The notes beneath the pieces were generated by a model. The model had not been told where the DNA came from and ran no database searches. It worked only from the letters and a program-made list of their open reading frames with translations. Of a stretch of DNA of 64,000 nt, positions 11,967 to 22,574 are shown piece by piece. The stretch is taken from the NCBI GenBank assembly GCA_026214975.1, contig CM047817.1, positions 94,406,773 through 94,470,772 of the forward strand. The letters run 5' to 3'. The position numbers and the translations under genes are program-made. Source of the DNA: Gentiana macrophylla (Eukaryota; Streptophyta; Magnoliopsida; Gentianales; Gentianaceae). Each line of letters opens with the position of its first letter. Position 1 is the first letter of the stretch.

Positions 11967-12726
11967 GTATTGGCGGGGTTGCCGCGCCTCTCTTTGGATT
12001 GGCTGGATGCGGTGGTGTAATTAGAAGAGACCGGAGAGGGGACTGATGGTGGCGGGGCGAGTGGAGTGGTGGCGATTTATGTGAGCCTCGATCCGTGAGC
12101 AAACGCGAATAGACTTCCTCCAAAGTGAGCCGATCACGGCCGAAATGAGAGTTACCATGGAGTCATAGTCGAGCCTAATCCGCCAAGAGATAGGCAATGA
12201 CGCTGCCGGTGCTTTGAGAGGTGATCACCATGGCTAGTTCATCGAAATTTGCTTGATGGAGGCGTAATAATCAACAATGCATTTATTCTCCTTGTGTGTA
12301 GAGGCTAATTGGGTGCAGATGAACAAGTCGAGCCCGACTTTGAGACGCGAAACAGGTTTTGAGGGCCTCCCAAATGTCGGCTGAGGTGGAGGCATGATAA
12401 ACTTGCATGAGAACATCTTCTGAGAGAGATGAAGTGATTGTGCTGAGAATTAAATTGTCCTGCTGCAACCACGTTTCATAGTCAGGATTAGCGCCGACCA
12501 CACCGTCAGTTGTGACTGTTTTTGGAGGTGGAGCAATGGTACCATCAACATAACCAAAGACACCTTGCCCATGAAGATAGGGCACGATGTGGGCTCGCCA
12601 TGTTGTGATAATTCGAGCGGGTTAATTTGAGGATATGGATGGTGGAAGATGGGTTGAAGGTGGGCGGCGTTTGGAAGTGGCGGCTGTTATGGTGGTGCCG
12701 GTGGTGGTGGAGCTTGAGTCGGCCAT
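11967..12726 (-). pseudogene. element B gag
   Basis: Copia gag of the UBN2/retrotran_gag_2 type. The start fits the ATG whose complement is at 12724-12726 (MADSSSTTTG), about 110 bp inside the PBS. Recognisable text includes YETWLQQDNLILSTITSSL and ADIWEALKTCFASQSRARL (12585-12290). Frameshifts near 12300 and 12590 break it. Confidence 0.85.
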
Positions 12727-12834
12727 TGTTGGGGTTTGGAGAGATTAGGGTTTGCAGGAAAGGAAAGAAGGGAGGGAAGGGCAGGGACGTGGGAAGAGAA
12801 GCGTGAAGGACATGAGGATCGGAATTAATTATTT

Positions 12835-12845
12835 CTCTGATACCA
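12835..12845 (-). other. element B primer binding site (initiator Met tRNA)
   Basis: Plus strand CTCTGATACCA, i.e. TGGTATCAGAG on the minus strand, complementary to the 3' end of plant initiator Met tRNA. It directly abuts the 5' LTR. Confidence 0.9.
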
Positions 12846-13011
12846 TAATAATATTGTAAATGTGCAAAATATGTTTTTCCATTAATTTGTTTTGACTATG
12901 ATTGATACAATATATAGTGTTTGAAGTACTTGGGCAACAAGTCAATAAAATGTAAATGCAAATAATATAAAATAAATGGAATTAATTGGAAGCTTCTAGA
13001 GTAGTCTCAAC
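12846..13011 (-). repeat. element B 5' LTR
   Basis: Direct repeat of 2735-2901 with very few differences. Its outer end CAACA is followed by the GTTTG target duplication. Confidence 0.92.
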
Positions 13012-13566
13012 AGTTTGTTGCGTTATCTTAAAATTACACCCATCCATTCTTTATTTCTGCAGTCCTCACCCTCGTCTATTATCCAATGCTTCACGGATAG
13101 TGACTGGGGTGGTTGTCCGGATGATAGAAGATCTACTAGTGGCTTTGCGATTTATTTGGGTCCTAATCTCATTTCATGGTTGGCAAAGAAGCAACCTACC
13201 GTTGCGAGATCTTCTACTGAGAGTGAATACAAGGCAATTGCCAATGCAACAGCCGAACTGATGTGGCTACGGACACTACTCACTGAACTCGGCTTCTCTC
13301 CTATGCGGGCTCCGATCTTGTGGTGTGACAATGTGGGCGCTATTTACTTATCAGCGAATCCAGTTCTTCATGCACGTACAAAGCATATTGAGTTAGATTA
13401 TTATTTTGTCCGTGAACAAGTGGCCTCTAAATGCCTTAATATTCAGTTTATCACCACGCAAGATCAAATAGCGGATATATTTACAAAGCCCTTACAAACA
13501 ACTACTTTTTTGAAGCACCGGGACAAGCTTCGGCTCATCAGCAGACCGCCTTCACCTTGTGGGGGG
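13012..13566 (+). pseudogene. copia element A: RNase H remnant
   Basis: Continuation of element A after the B insertion. A single plus-strand frame runs from about 13015 to the stop near 13570 with RNase H motifs: FTDSDWGGCPDDRRSTSGFA, SSTESEYKAIANATAE, ILWCDNVGAIYLS, ARTKHIELDYYFVRE and DQIADIFTKPL. The frame is open, but the upstream RT is broken and split. A purine-rich tract ending in six Gs follows. Confidence 0.92.
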
Positions 13567-13704
13567 TATTAAGAGATAAACCCAAATCAGTTTAGATATT
13601 ATAGTTGTTGAGATTTTATAGGATATTTGTTATACTTTATCCTCATGTAATTATAAATGAGCTGTAATACAATCAAATATCAATGAGAAAAACATTATTT
13701 TACA
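13567..13704 (+). repeat. copia element A 3' LTR (probable)
   Basis: Begins TATTAAGAG just after the polypurine tract GGGGGG and ends about TTTTACA at 13704, where the unrelated gag of E resumes. The 5' copy lies outside the window, so both ends are inferred from context. Confidence 0.6.
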
Positions 13705-14199
13705 TTGACGAACCGCTTTGAATTGATTTTCCAAATACAAAGCACGTTGATTCTTGTTATCATGAAAAATGTTTTCCAACCGGGTCCAAGCTTGGTGTGC
13801 CGTAGCATCCGGTGCGATGATCGTGTGCAAAAGATCATTCGAGATTGTGCCATAAATCCATTGTAGCACAATTGCGTCCAAACGAGACCATAGTTCATCC
13901 TCAACTGCAGCATCTTTTTCTTTGTCAGCAGGCTTAGTTTTAGGAGGGATTATGTGATCGATTACGCCATAGACGCGCAATGGATCTTGAACAATTCCGC
14001 CACGAGGAGTATTGTACTGCTCCATCTCAAGGTAATGGGAATGAGAGTTTTAATGTTGGTAACAGCTAGTGCGGGGTGGAATTTTGGTTGTCCAGCCATT
14101 GCAATCAAAATAAGAGAAGGGAAGGGTGCAGAGAAGAACGGTGGTGAACAGATGACAGAAAAAAAAAGGAAAAAGGAGGAGGATAGTTTAGGACACTAG
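13705..14199 (-). pseudogene. copia element E: gag N-terminus
   Basis: Minus-strand copia gag. It starts near 14025 (MEQYNTPRGGIVQ) and has the UBN2-like block WSRLDAIVLQWIYGTIS, AHQAWTRLENIF and NQRALYLENQF. It breaks at 13705, where the A LTR begins, so A appears to have inserted into this gag. The 14030-14199 segment is the leader between gag and PBS. Confidence 0.85.
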
Positions 14200-14400
14200 C
14201 TCTGATACCATGAAAGATGGTAATTTTTCTGTGTTTTCCATTGATCTTTACGGTACAATATATACAACATAATTACAACATAATTGCTTGATTCTAGGAA
14301 TTCAAATCCGGCTATTTTAATGCTAGAGATTGACACTACTAAATACAAAATATACACAATAAATATAAAATATACAACATATATTTTACATATTCTAATA
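14200..14400 (-). mobile_element. element E PBS and 5' LTR
   Basis: CTCTGATACCA at 14200-14210 is an initiator-Met PBS complement. A 190-bp A/T-rich LTR follows (14211-14400), beginning TGAAAGATGG and ending ATTCTAATA. Its partner LTR lies outside the window. Confidence 0.75.
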
Positions 14401-15620
14401 TTTACTCTGATGAGGTTATTAGACTGTGGGAAGACAAGAGCTCCTCATTGATTTTCTGCAAAATTTCTGTGGGAAGACAAGAGCTCCTCGTTGTCTACCA
14501 AATGTTTTCTTGCCTACATTTTTTTGCACTAGATTAGTGATGGAATGTGGCTGATGAATTGAAGTTGGTTTGAGCATTTTGGTTGAGAGAATGTTAATTA
14601 AAGGAGAACGTTGTGCCAAGGTATATGCAGTTATCAGTTGTCACTGATTTGGACTGTAGAAACAGCTTTTCACTTTATATGTGTTCGTAGATGTTCCGAT
14701 TCCGATTCTTCACCAAGAAACCTGTATAGGAAGAATTCTTTGGTTCATCAAACTACCATTCTAATGCTCAGATTCAATATTTAGTTGTTTATGCTAAGAG
14801 TTGCTTTAAAAGGCACTTGTTAAATTCACCTCGTGAAATTTACTGTGGCACCAAACACAATCAACCTTTCAAAAGACTGAGTATATGGTCTATATCTATA
14901 AACCGACCTTCAAAAAGTCAATTATATGGTGTAGAATCGACTTTTGATATTGGCCGTATTCATCTCCCGATATCATGTTTCGTGGGACGGTTCAGGATTA
15001 AAGATTACGGGAGATTAATTAGTGTGTCTAATTATATAAACTCCTGTTTAATTAACACTCTGTTCAAGAGCTTAAATTTTGGTGCTGGAAAATTTTGAAG
15101 TATCAGGTTTTAGATTCTTAGTGTTATTAACAGCTTTTGAATGTTTTGGAAATGGCTGTTGTTTTATAGCCATTTTGAAGTCAATGTTATTTTTTTTTTT
15201 AAAACAAATTTGTATATAGTGCTCATTATTTTGACAGTTTTATGTCTTATAGAGCTCAAATATTCTCATAGTTTATGTCCATGACAACCTCTGTTTTGTG
15301 CTATAGAGTCCTCAATCTCATGAGACTTTTATCCGGTTAAATTTACTGTACACCAAACTACCTGTCCACCGTCCCTGAAACACGAACATTTGAAGGTCGA
15401 TTCTTAAACAATAAAAAATCGACATTTTGAAGGTGGCGAGAATCGATTTATCCACTAGACATCCAATAAAAACTCCGCTGCATCAAATGTTAAGTGATGC
15501 ATTGACATTGATGTCACTTCATTTTACAATTAGAGAATTGATGCAGTGACATTGATGTCACTGAATATACAAATTGATACACAAATTTAGTAACTTTGTA
15601 AAATAAGTGGTGTCGTTCAC
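14401..15620. other. spacer without recognised gene
   Basis: A/T-rich sequence with no supported coding frame. GTGGGAAGACAAGAGCTCCT occurs twice about 43 bp apart (around 14427 and 14470). TGACATTGATGTCACT occurs at about 15502 and 15551. Confidence 0.5.
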
Positions 15621-15780
15621 ATTAGGGGTGTAATCGAGCCGAGTCGAGTCGATAACCCCCAAGGGCTCGACTCGACTAAAAAAGTTTGGGCTCGATCGAG
15701 CCAAAAAAAGGCATGATTGAACTCGACTCGATAAGTACTCGATATAGCTCATTTCGGCTCATAAGCTCGATTATTTACTT
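15621..15780. repeat. GAGTCGAGTCGAT-rich repeat fragment
   Basis: Dense, partly inverted GAGCCGAGTCGAG and GGCTCGACTCGA motifs, characteristic of terminal regions of plant DNA transposons/MITEs. Related motifs occur at 21180-21330 and 29698-29755. No clear target duplication, so the family is left open. Confidence 0.45.
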
Positions 15781-16409
15781 AGAATTCAATTATTCCAATG
15801 TACGGAGGCCCACGCTCTTTTTCTAGCACCCGGGTTTTCCCACATCGGGTTTTCTGGACTAAACCGATTCTTATTATTTAAAATAAAAAGTTGCTCTCCG
15901 GCCAGCCCTCTCGCTGCAAGGGACAAAGGAAGGCTAATCCCCGCAAGGACACATGAGGCACCTCTTTACTATAATTGCTTCCTCTGACGAGTGGCTATTG
16001 CACCTCTCACTTACTACGGGGAATATGATACTTTTATTTTATAAAAAAAAGCCTTATCTAAGACTATTCCCCGAATGTCGGTGAAGAACGCAAATCGGAG
16101 TTAGGCCCAAAGCTTGAAATATCTTAATTTCTTACCTAAGAGTAGCTATAGTACGATCGATCTGTAGCTGGTAGTCGGTGGATGCGCTAATGGTAGCGAA
16201 GTTCACGAGCACGTCTAATGGCTTCCGAGATGAAGCCTCTCCGTGAGAGGCGGTGGAGCTCCTTGTTGAGACCAAGGGTCGATGTAATTGAGAGATAAGA
16301 ACTTTCTTTAAGGTTAGCTCTGCTAGAAGTAATAGCTGTTAGTAATACCTGGATTAAGATGGACGTTTTAGTCACGGGATAATTGGAGGTTTTACGCCTC
16401 TGCTACCAC
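15781..16409. other. GC-richer unassigned block, possibly organellar in origin
   Basis: Composition and word usage differ from the surrounding A/T-rich transposon DNA (for example CGGTGAAGAACGCAAATCGG near 16078). It resembles plant mitochondrial intergenic DNA to my eye, but I recognise no organellar gene. It ends where the next LTR begins. Confidence 0.25.
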
Positions 16410-18225
16410 TGTTAGTAATACCATCCGTAACGGAAGCGATTTAAGGATCTAGATCTATAATTTACACGTAATAAAATAACTAGATCTACTCTACAAGGGG
16501 GTTGTAGAACATACCTCTTGGATCTCAAAATCCAAGTAGAAGAACCGCAATAGGAAGAATAAAAGGATGGTGTGAAGAGCACCACGATCTTCCGCACGTG
16601 TGATCCAAGCAACTCCCGGTGGAAGGAAATCCTCGTCTCGAATCCTTCTGATATGCTACCCGGAAAACCTCCAAGATTTTCCTCCTTATACCCCTTGGCC
16701 GAAATTTTCCTTCTCCTCTCTAAGAGGTGAAAGTCGAAATTTATGTTGTGTTTTAGGCTTGGGAGAACTCCCTTTATATATGAGAGTAATCCTTGTCCTC
16801 CAAGGATTTTATTTTGCAAATAAATAAATCCAATAAATAAAAGATAATCCTAGAATATCCTATAACAAATCTAAAATAATCTTTATCTTTATTTCTTACC
16901 ATAAATATTTATCCAATAAATATTTTGTGCACATGTCTTATTAATCCACAAGAAAATTAATTTCTTGTTGACTAAAACACATCCTTGGCCGAAAATTTAC
17001 TTATTGACCTAGTCAATATTATTTTGGGCCATAACACTAATTTTGTCAAGATTATGAAAAATGTCTTTTTCACATATTTAATTATTTAGCCCAACTAATT
17101 TAATAGTCTACTAAACAATTAATTCACATATCGTTTTAATTAAATTCTAACAAGAACTAAATTAATATTATTAGGGTTCGACGTCCGAGAGTAGCTATGC
17201 TATATTGGAGGCACGTCGGGGACCATGGACTAATAATCAGCGGCTCCGATAAATCAAATAAATAATTATCTTACGAACAGAATAATTATATTCGATAAAT
17301 CAATCACATGAATATGCCACCATAATCCCGTGACTAAACTCCTCCGATTATGAGATTATATTTATCTCCTCACGAGAATGATAATAAACGTCCATTGATA
17401 TAATCATTACATATGGATTAATCCTTCATAGACTGTTCATTCTAAATCGGGAAGTTACCGTTAACCCTTTTTAGAACCTCTTATCCTTATTTACCATTAA
17501 CCCCCTAGAGATCAATTAATTCATACAACTCACCGGTAGCTAATCAGTGTAACATGAACTCCATGGATCGATCAGTTTATAGGATTAACAAATATGGGAA
17601 CTGTCTATCTACTTCCAGAAATGGAAGGAATGCCGTATCTGTGATAACACATACTACTCACTCAATCCAGTACAATGCCAAGATGGGGTAATTCAGATCA
17701 CAGACTCAGTGTAATCCTTAACCGCCAAGTCAAACCTCATACTGATTCAAACAGTTGACTGTGATCACCTCAGGATTAAGATATATCCATAAATATGATC
17801 ATCGGTTGATTCGATAAGACTTCTCGATTACGGAAACTCTAATCAAATCGGTCCAGCCCAATATGATATATCTATCATATATAAATGCCCCACTAGGTTC
17901 TCTTAACCGAAAGTCCGGATGAGACAATCACACCTATTGTGTTCTGGGCGCATTAATAGCACGTTAAAGGAGAGACCCGATACTCTCGATTAACTTCACT
18001 ACGGGCTAATTGTATTTTAAGTACATCTTCACTAACTCAATCCTCCCGTGTATATCCCATACATTGAGTTAAGTGATTACATAAACGATATACTTTAGGG
18101 TTTTCTGTAGTGTAAATACTATTGTCACATCGGTGAATATGAGAATAATAAATATGAATAATAATGTCAATTCATTCATTAAATAAAACAATTACAAAAT
18201 TGTCTTTCGGGCATAACACCTAACA
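16410..18225 (-). mobile_element. Sirevirus-like copia LTR, copy 2
   Basis: Full-length LTR of 1.8 kb, TGTTAGTAAT to CACCTAACA. Homologous to copies 1 and 3. It contains the conserved arm pair CGACGTCCG / CACGTCG around 17169-17218. No internal sequence on either side, and the flanks ACCAC and ATAGC do not match, so it is not a clean solo LTR. Confidence 0.85.
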
Positions 18226-19950
18226 ATAGCACCGATCGAGACACTCAATCTTCGCACAGCGGAAGCTTATGCGATTTTTATGATATGAGACATAACTAAT
18301 TAATCCTACGAGAAGGTTAAAGATTTACCTTAACCGGAGAGAGATGAGAAATCGACAAAAGGGAGAAGCCACAATCTTCCTGATTGTATCTCCTCGCGAC
18401 GACTGGTGGACGTCGATCCTCACCGTAGAACCTCCTCGAGTATGCTCAAGAAAAACCCTAGGTTTTTCTTCTCTAAATGACTAAGGCAAGAAACTAATTT
18501 TTCTTCCTTTATTTTACAAAGTGGCGCAATTTATTTATGTTGTTATCGTGCTAGGAGGAACTCTCTTTATATAGGAAAATAAATAGTCAAAAGAGTTATC
18601 ATTTTGACACCACAAAAACCTATTTCCATAAGGAAAAGATATTTGCCAACACCATTACCTATTCCCATAAGGAAAATATAATTTTGCTATAAAATAAGAG
18701 ATAATTCCCAAAAAAAAAAAAGCAATCTCTTATTATTCCATTAATTATCCAACAAATAGATAATTAATTAATTACACATGTGACATAATCTAGAAAATTT
18801 CTTTTCCTAATTTATCATCAACATGTAGCGCCATATTTTTTAGTCATTTTAATAGAAAATGTCTTTTCTATTTTACATATTATTTACCAAATAAATAATA
18901 TTGCATATTCATTAAATAGACTAACTATTTAATTTATTCTCGAGGTTCCACATAAACGAATTCACTCAGCGTGTTAGAGCCAAACCGGGACCATGGACTC
19001 CATAACCAAGAGTTTACAACAAATTAAATAAAATATTCATCGTGATGTAATATTTTTACTTAATTCATTACTTCGAATTACGCCACCATAAATCCGAAAC
19101 TGAACTCTATCGATTATAGATATAACTTATTCTCAAAACGCCGAGTCGAGTCGATAAGTGTCCATTGATATAATCATTACATATAAACTAACCCTCCATA
19201 GACTATCCGTATTGAAGTAGGATTATTTCCGTAAACCTTCTTCAATACATCTTATCCTTATTTACCATTAACCCACTAGTGGTCAATTAGTTCATAACCA
19301 ATACGAACTCCCGGGATCGATCGCTTTAGGATTAAAAAATAAGGGGATTGTCTTTCTGCTTCCCAGAGAAGGAATGGATTCCATATCTCGTGAGACACAC
19401 ACTTCTCACTCATTCCATAATAGTGCCAACGTGAAAGTGATTCGGACCGCGCCTCTTGCGATCCTTAACGAACACATCAAACCCTATCCTCGAAACCAAG
19501 TAGAGTCTCAGAATCACTTCAGGATTAAGGTTAATCCATATATGATCATCTTGTGATTTAATACGATTTCGCAATCACGGAATTATATGAGAAACGCAGA
19601 TTAAATCGGTCCAGTCCTATATGACTCTCATCATATATAAATACCCCACTTAGACAACCAATGTCGACGGACCGGATAAGACGGTCACACCATCAAGTGT
19701 TCTGGGCGCATTAATGGTGGTTTAATCAATAGACCCCATACTTTGATTAACTTCACCACGGACTAACATTTCAAGTGTATCACCATAAACTTAATCCTCA
19801 TGTGTGACACACACTAGGTTATATGGCTACATATGATACGACTTAGGGTTTTCAGTAGTGTATTACTTACAAGCACGAAGCAAGTAATAAGATGAGAATA
19901 AATCTGTCATTTATTAATTCGAAAAACAATTACATAAATTGTCTATTCAA
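18226..19950 (-). mobile_element. second, divergent Sirevirus-like LTR
   Basis: Co-linear with the preceding LTR but strongly diverged. Shared blocks include GTCCATTGATATAATCATTACATAT, read here only as position 19157-19180, TTATCCTTATTTACCATTAACC-like sequence at 19253-19274, GGCGCATTAAT and ACAATTACA-AAATTGTCT. The terminal bases at both ends are missing. It abuts copy 2 head to tail. Confidence 0.75.
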
Positions 19951-20240
19951 TCTCAACCTTTATTAAAACAAACTATTCGAACAAACAGTCGAACCAAACT
20001 TAAACCGGTGAACTTATGTAGACCACAGTAAATATAAGAAAAAATGTTTGTACACATAATTTGTTCTATCAAAGTGTACAAATAAATGATCCAAACCAAA
20101 CAATATTTATAATTAATAAGGAACATAGAAAAATAAATTAATATCAATCATTAGATTAAGTTTATTTGAACTTTTGTGTGGATAAAGTGTATGTGTAAAT
20201 CCCCTACATATAAATCTCAATTCTATTTTTGCACTACTTT
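19951..20240. other. A/T-rich spacer, partly repeated at 21,499
   Basis: 19,960-20,030 resembles 21,499-21,590 (shared AAATTTAAACC-like and ATTCTATTTTTGCA words). No gene. Confidence 0.4.
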
Positions 20241-20484
20241 TGGGCTTGGACATTATTTGTTATATGGGCCGATGAACCCACTACGTTCACTGGAATTAGA
20301 GTTTCTAATATTCTCCATAAAAAGGTCTATATAACACAATACTCTTCAGCTTGGAAAACCTAAGAGCAACCGAAGAAAACAATTCGTTCACTCGAATTAG
20401 GATTTTTGATGTTCTCCATAAAAGGGTCGATTCAGCACAATACTCTTCAAGTTGGAAAACCTAAGAGCAGCCGAAGAAAATACC
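20241..20484 (+). pseudogene. decayed duplicate of RPL17 promoter and 5'UTR, itself tandemly doubled
   Basis: Matches the 150 bp in front of RPL17 (30,631-30,775). A TGGGCT-like box and ATGGGCCGATGAA are kept, then two copies (20284-20384 and 20385-20484) of a segment with a telo-box-like AATTAGRGTTT, CCATAAAA-GG, CTCTTC, GAAAACCTA and GAGCARCCGAAGAAAA. In the functional gene the last element leads straight into ATGG; here the second copy reads AAAATACCC, so the start codon is gone. No RPL17 exon follows. The telo-box is damaged in both copies. Confidence 0.8.
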
Positions 20485-20824
20485 CATACACATTTACAAA
20501 GAGTCGATATTTTGTCCTCGTATAATCGATTCGGATACAATATTGTTTGATTTTTCTTAGGACACCATATAATTACTTCAACACATCGAAATAATGTAGA
20601 AATGTCACTCCCACCGACTCTTATTGTGTGTAAGAAAAGTCATTGTTATTGACACTCATTATTTATAAGAAACATCAGCGTCACTAACGTTAGCTATCAT
20701 TGTCGAATGGCAGTGATATTTCTTTATGCTATAAAATAGTTGTGGTGCATGAAATATTTTGGGTGTGGTGCGCAATCATGGTACACGAAGCAATTTTGTG
20801 ATGTCAATCTAAACTAGGGTGTAA
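20485..20824. other. intergenic, no recognised feature
   Basis: A/T-rich, no coding frame or repeat I can support. Confidence 0.5.
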
Positions 20825-21177
20825 GAGCGTCCTCAATAAGAGGTCCCAATTACATCCTCTAAACACATCGTTTTCCGTTTTAGTTACACTTTTTCAACAC
20901 CCAATAAAAATTTTACTCCAATAAGCAACCTCTATACATCCATTTGAAAACAAGTTTTATATTTTTATCTACCATGAAATAAAAATTTTCACCACATATT
21001 TGGATTGGAGAGAGAAAAAAACTTTTTTTAACCACACAAAATGCCTCCAAAGGTCCCCAATATATGGAGGTAGGGGTAGAGATATTTTCGACTTTGGTGA
21101 AGTCAAGGCTTATTGTGGCTTTTGGGGGGATTCATTAAATGATTTGGGGTGAAGTTGTGTGACCATTGTGGCTGCTC
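20825..21177. mobile_element. Tourist-like (PIF/Harbinger) MITE
   Basis: 353 bp with terminal inverted repeats GAGCGTCCTCAATAAG and, from the other end, GAGCAGCCACAATGGT. Flanked by TAA on both sides (20822-20824 and 21178-21180), the 3-bp duplication typical of PIF/Harbinger. No coding capacity. Confidence 0.7.
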
Positions 21178-21714
21178 TAAACGATACGAGTCGCGTCGAG
21201 TATTGAGATTAATGAGTCGAAATGTCGAACATATTTTAAATTTTACGAATTCGAGTCCGAGCACGAATTTGACAAGACTATCGAACTAAAATTTGATCAC
21301 GAGGATCTTCGAACTCGAGCTGTTTTAGAGATTACTTCGAATTTAGGATAACAAAATTTAATAAACATGAATTCACTCTATACATAAGTTTCACTATATA
21401 ATTTCAATTTGAGGGTGTTCGTGAACTAACAAGTTGAGCCAAGAGTATTTGAGACAGGCTCATTTAATTGTCGATCAGTATTTAAATCGAGCCCATTCAA
21501 TTTCAAGCCTTAATAAACCAAAATATTCAAGAAAAAATCGAACCGAATTTAAACCATTGACTCATTTAGACTCTGAATAAATCTAGTCTACACTTCACTT
21601 CTATTTTTGCATTACTAGTGTGGTTTATAATCATCTTGAGAAACTTATTTACAAACTATCACTTTTCGATCATTTTTTTCCATTGGGAATGGTGGAGGAG
21701 GAGGAGGCGATCGT
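21178..21714. other. spacer with CGAGTCGAG-type repeat fragments
   Basis: Contains ACGAGTCGCGTCGAG-like sequence near 21186 and GAGCC/GGCTC-rich words near 21430-21490, probably decayed DNA transposon ends. No gene. Confidence 0.4.
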
Positions 21715-22574
21715 TGAAGTGAACCGGAAAAGGTTGACTTGATTTTATTTGTGATCGTAGATTTGAAGGTATTTGAGATAGGTCCTTGACACAACCACAA
21801 TATGTGTGGAAGCACATTGGAATCAATAAGCTCCCCGACACAGTCACAACTTGTGTGAAAGCATATTGGAATTACTTCGACACTTAGAAAACCTATCTCT
21901 AAGTACCTTAGTATTTAGGGATATCTACAAGGATTGCTTAAGTCCTTGATAAATCCTAACAATTAGAATTCTCTTTCCAGAGCAACTCAACACAATACTT
22001 TAAAAGCAAAATATAGTTTTATATCAATCAAAAGCTTAATTACAAGTTACAATAGTCTTGGCTATTTATAGGAATAAATAAGGATAGAAAAATAAGATGA
22101 AAAGTCTTTCTAAAATCACCTAAAAAGTGGCGCCCCAAATTTACTAGTTTAATGGCATCTTGAATCAATGTATCTTGAATAAATGTTTGAATTTTTGAAA
22201 TCTTGATTCAATGTATTTTGCTTTTCCAAAACTTGTCTTCTCACCTTCCAAGCTAGCAAAAAGTGGCCCCTATTTTCTCCTCCAAATTCAGCCAAGTTTT
22301 TTGTCATTTATTTAGCTAATATTGCATAATAAAATATATAAATATTAATGATGTGAATCCGTTTTGAAAATTGATCCGGACTCTTCCAAATAAAAAGCTA
22401 GTGGATCCGGATTCACATCAGACCCTCCCGCTTGTGAAGGATCTGCCCTCAGATCATGTGGGTTTTCAAATAAAATATATATGAAATATTAAAAAGGGCA
22501 CTAAAGTAGGTGCCAATATTTATTTGAGGAAGGTGTAGAGACTCTTGAAAAATAGATTTTCTTGAATCACATCA
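21715..22574 (-). repeat. element K 3' LTR
   Basis: 860-bp direct repeat of 23862-24735. Beyond the true end (CACATCA at 22574) it contains a second CACATCA at 22421 followed by a polypurine-like GACCCTCCCGC and a GATCTGCCCTC stretch, i.e. a second internal-end/PPT signature inside the LTR. Confidence 0.9.

Larger units (their letters stand above)
2735..13011 (-). mobile_element. complete Ty1/copia element B, inserted in A and interrupted by C
   Basis: Two near-identical short LTRs (2735-2901 and 12846-13011) bound gag, protease, integrase, RT and RNase H read on the minus strand. The flanks carry a perfect 5-bp target duplication, GTTTG (2730-2734 and 13012-13016). The initiator-Met PBS complement lies at 12835-12845, and a G-rich tract abuts the left LTR. 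Element C (3896-9596) splits the RT. Without C the element is about 4.6 kb, a normal copia size. Coding is broken by frameshifts. Confidence 0.93.
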
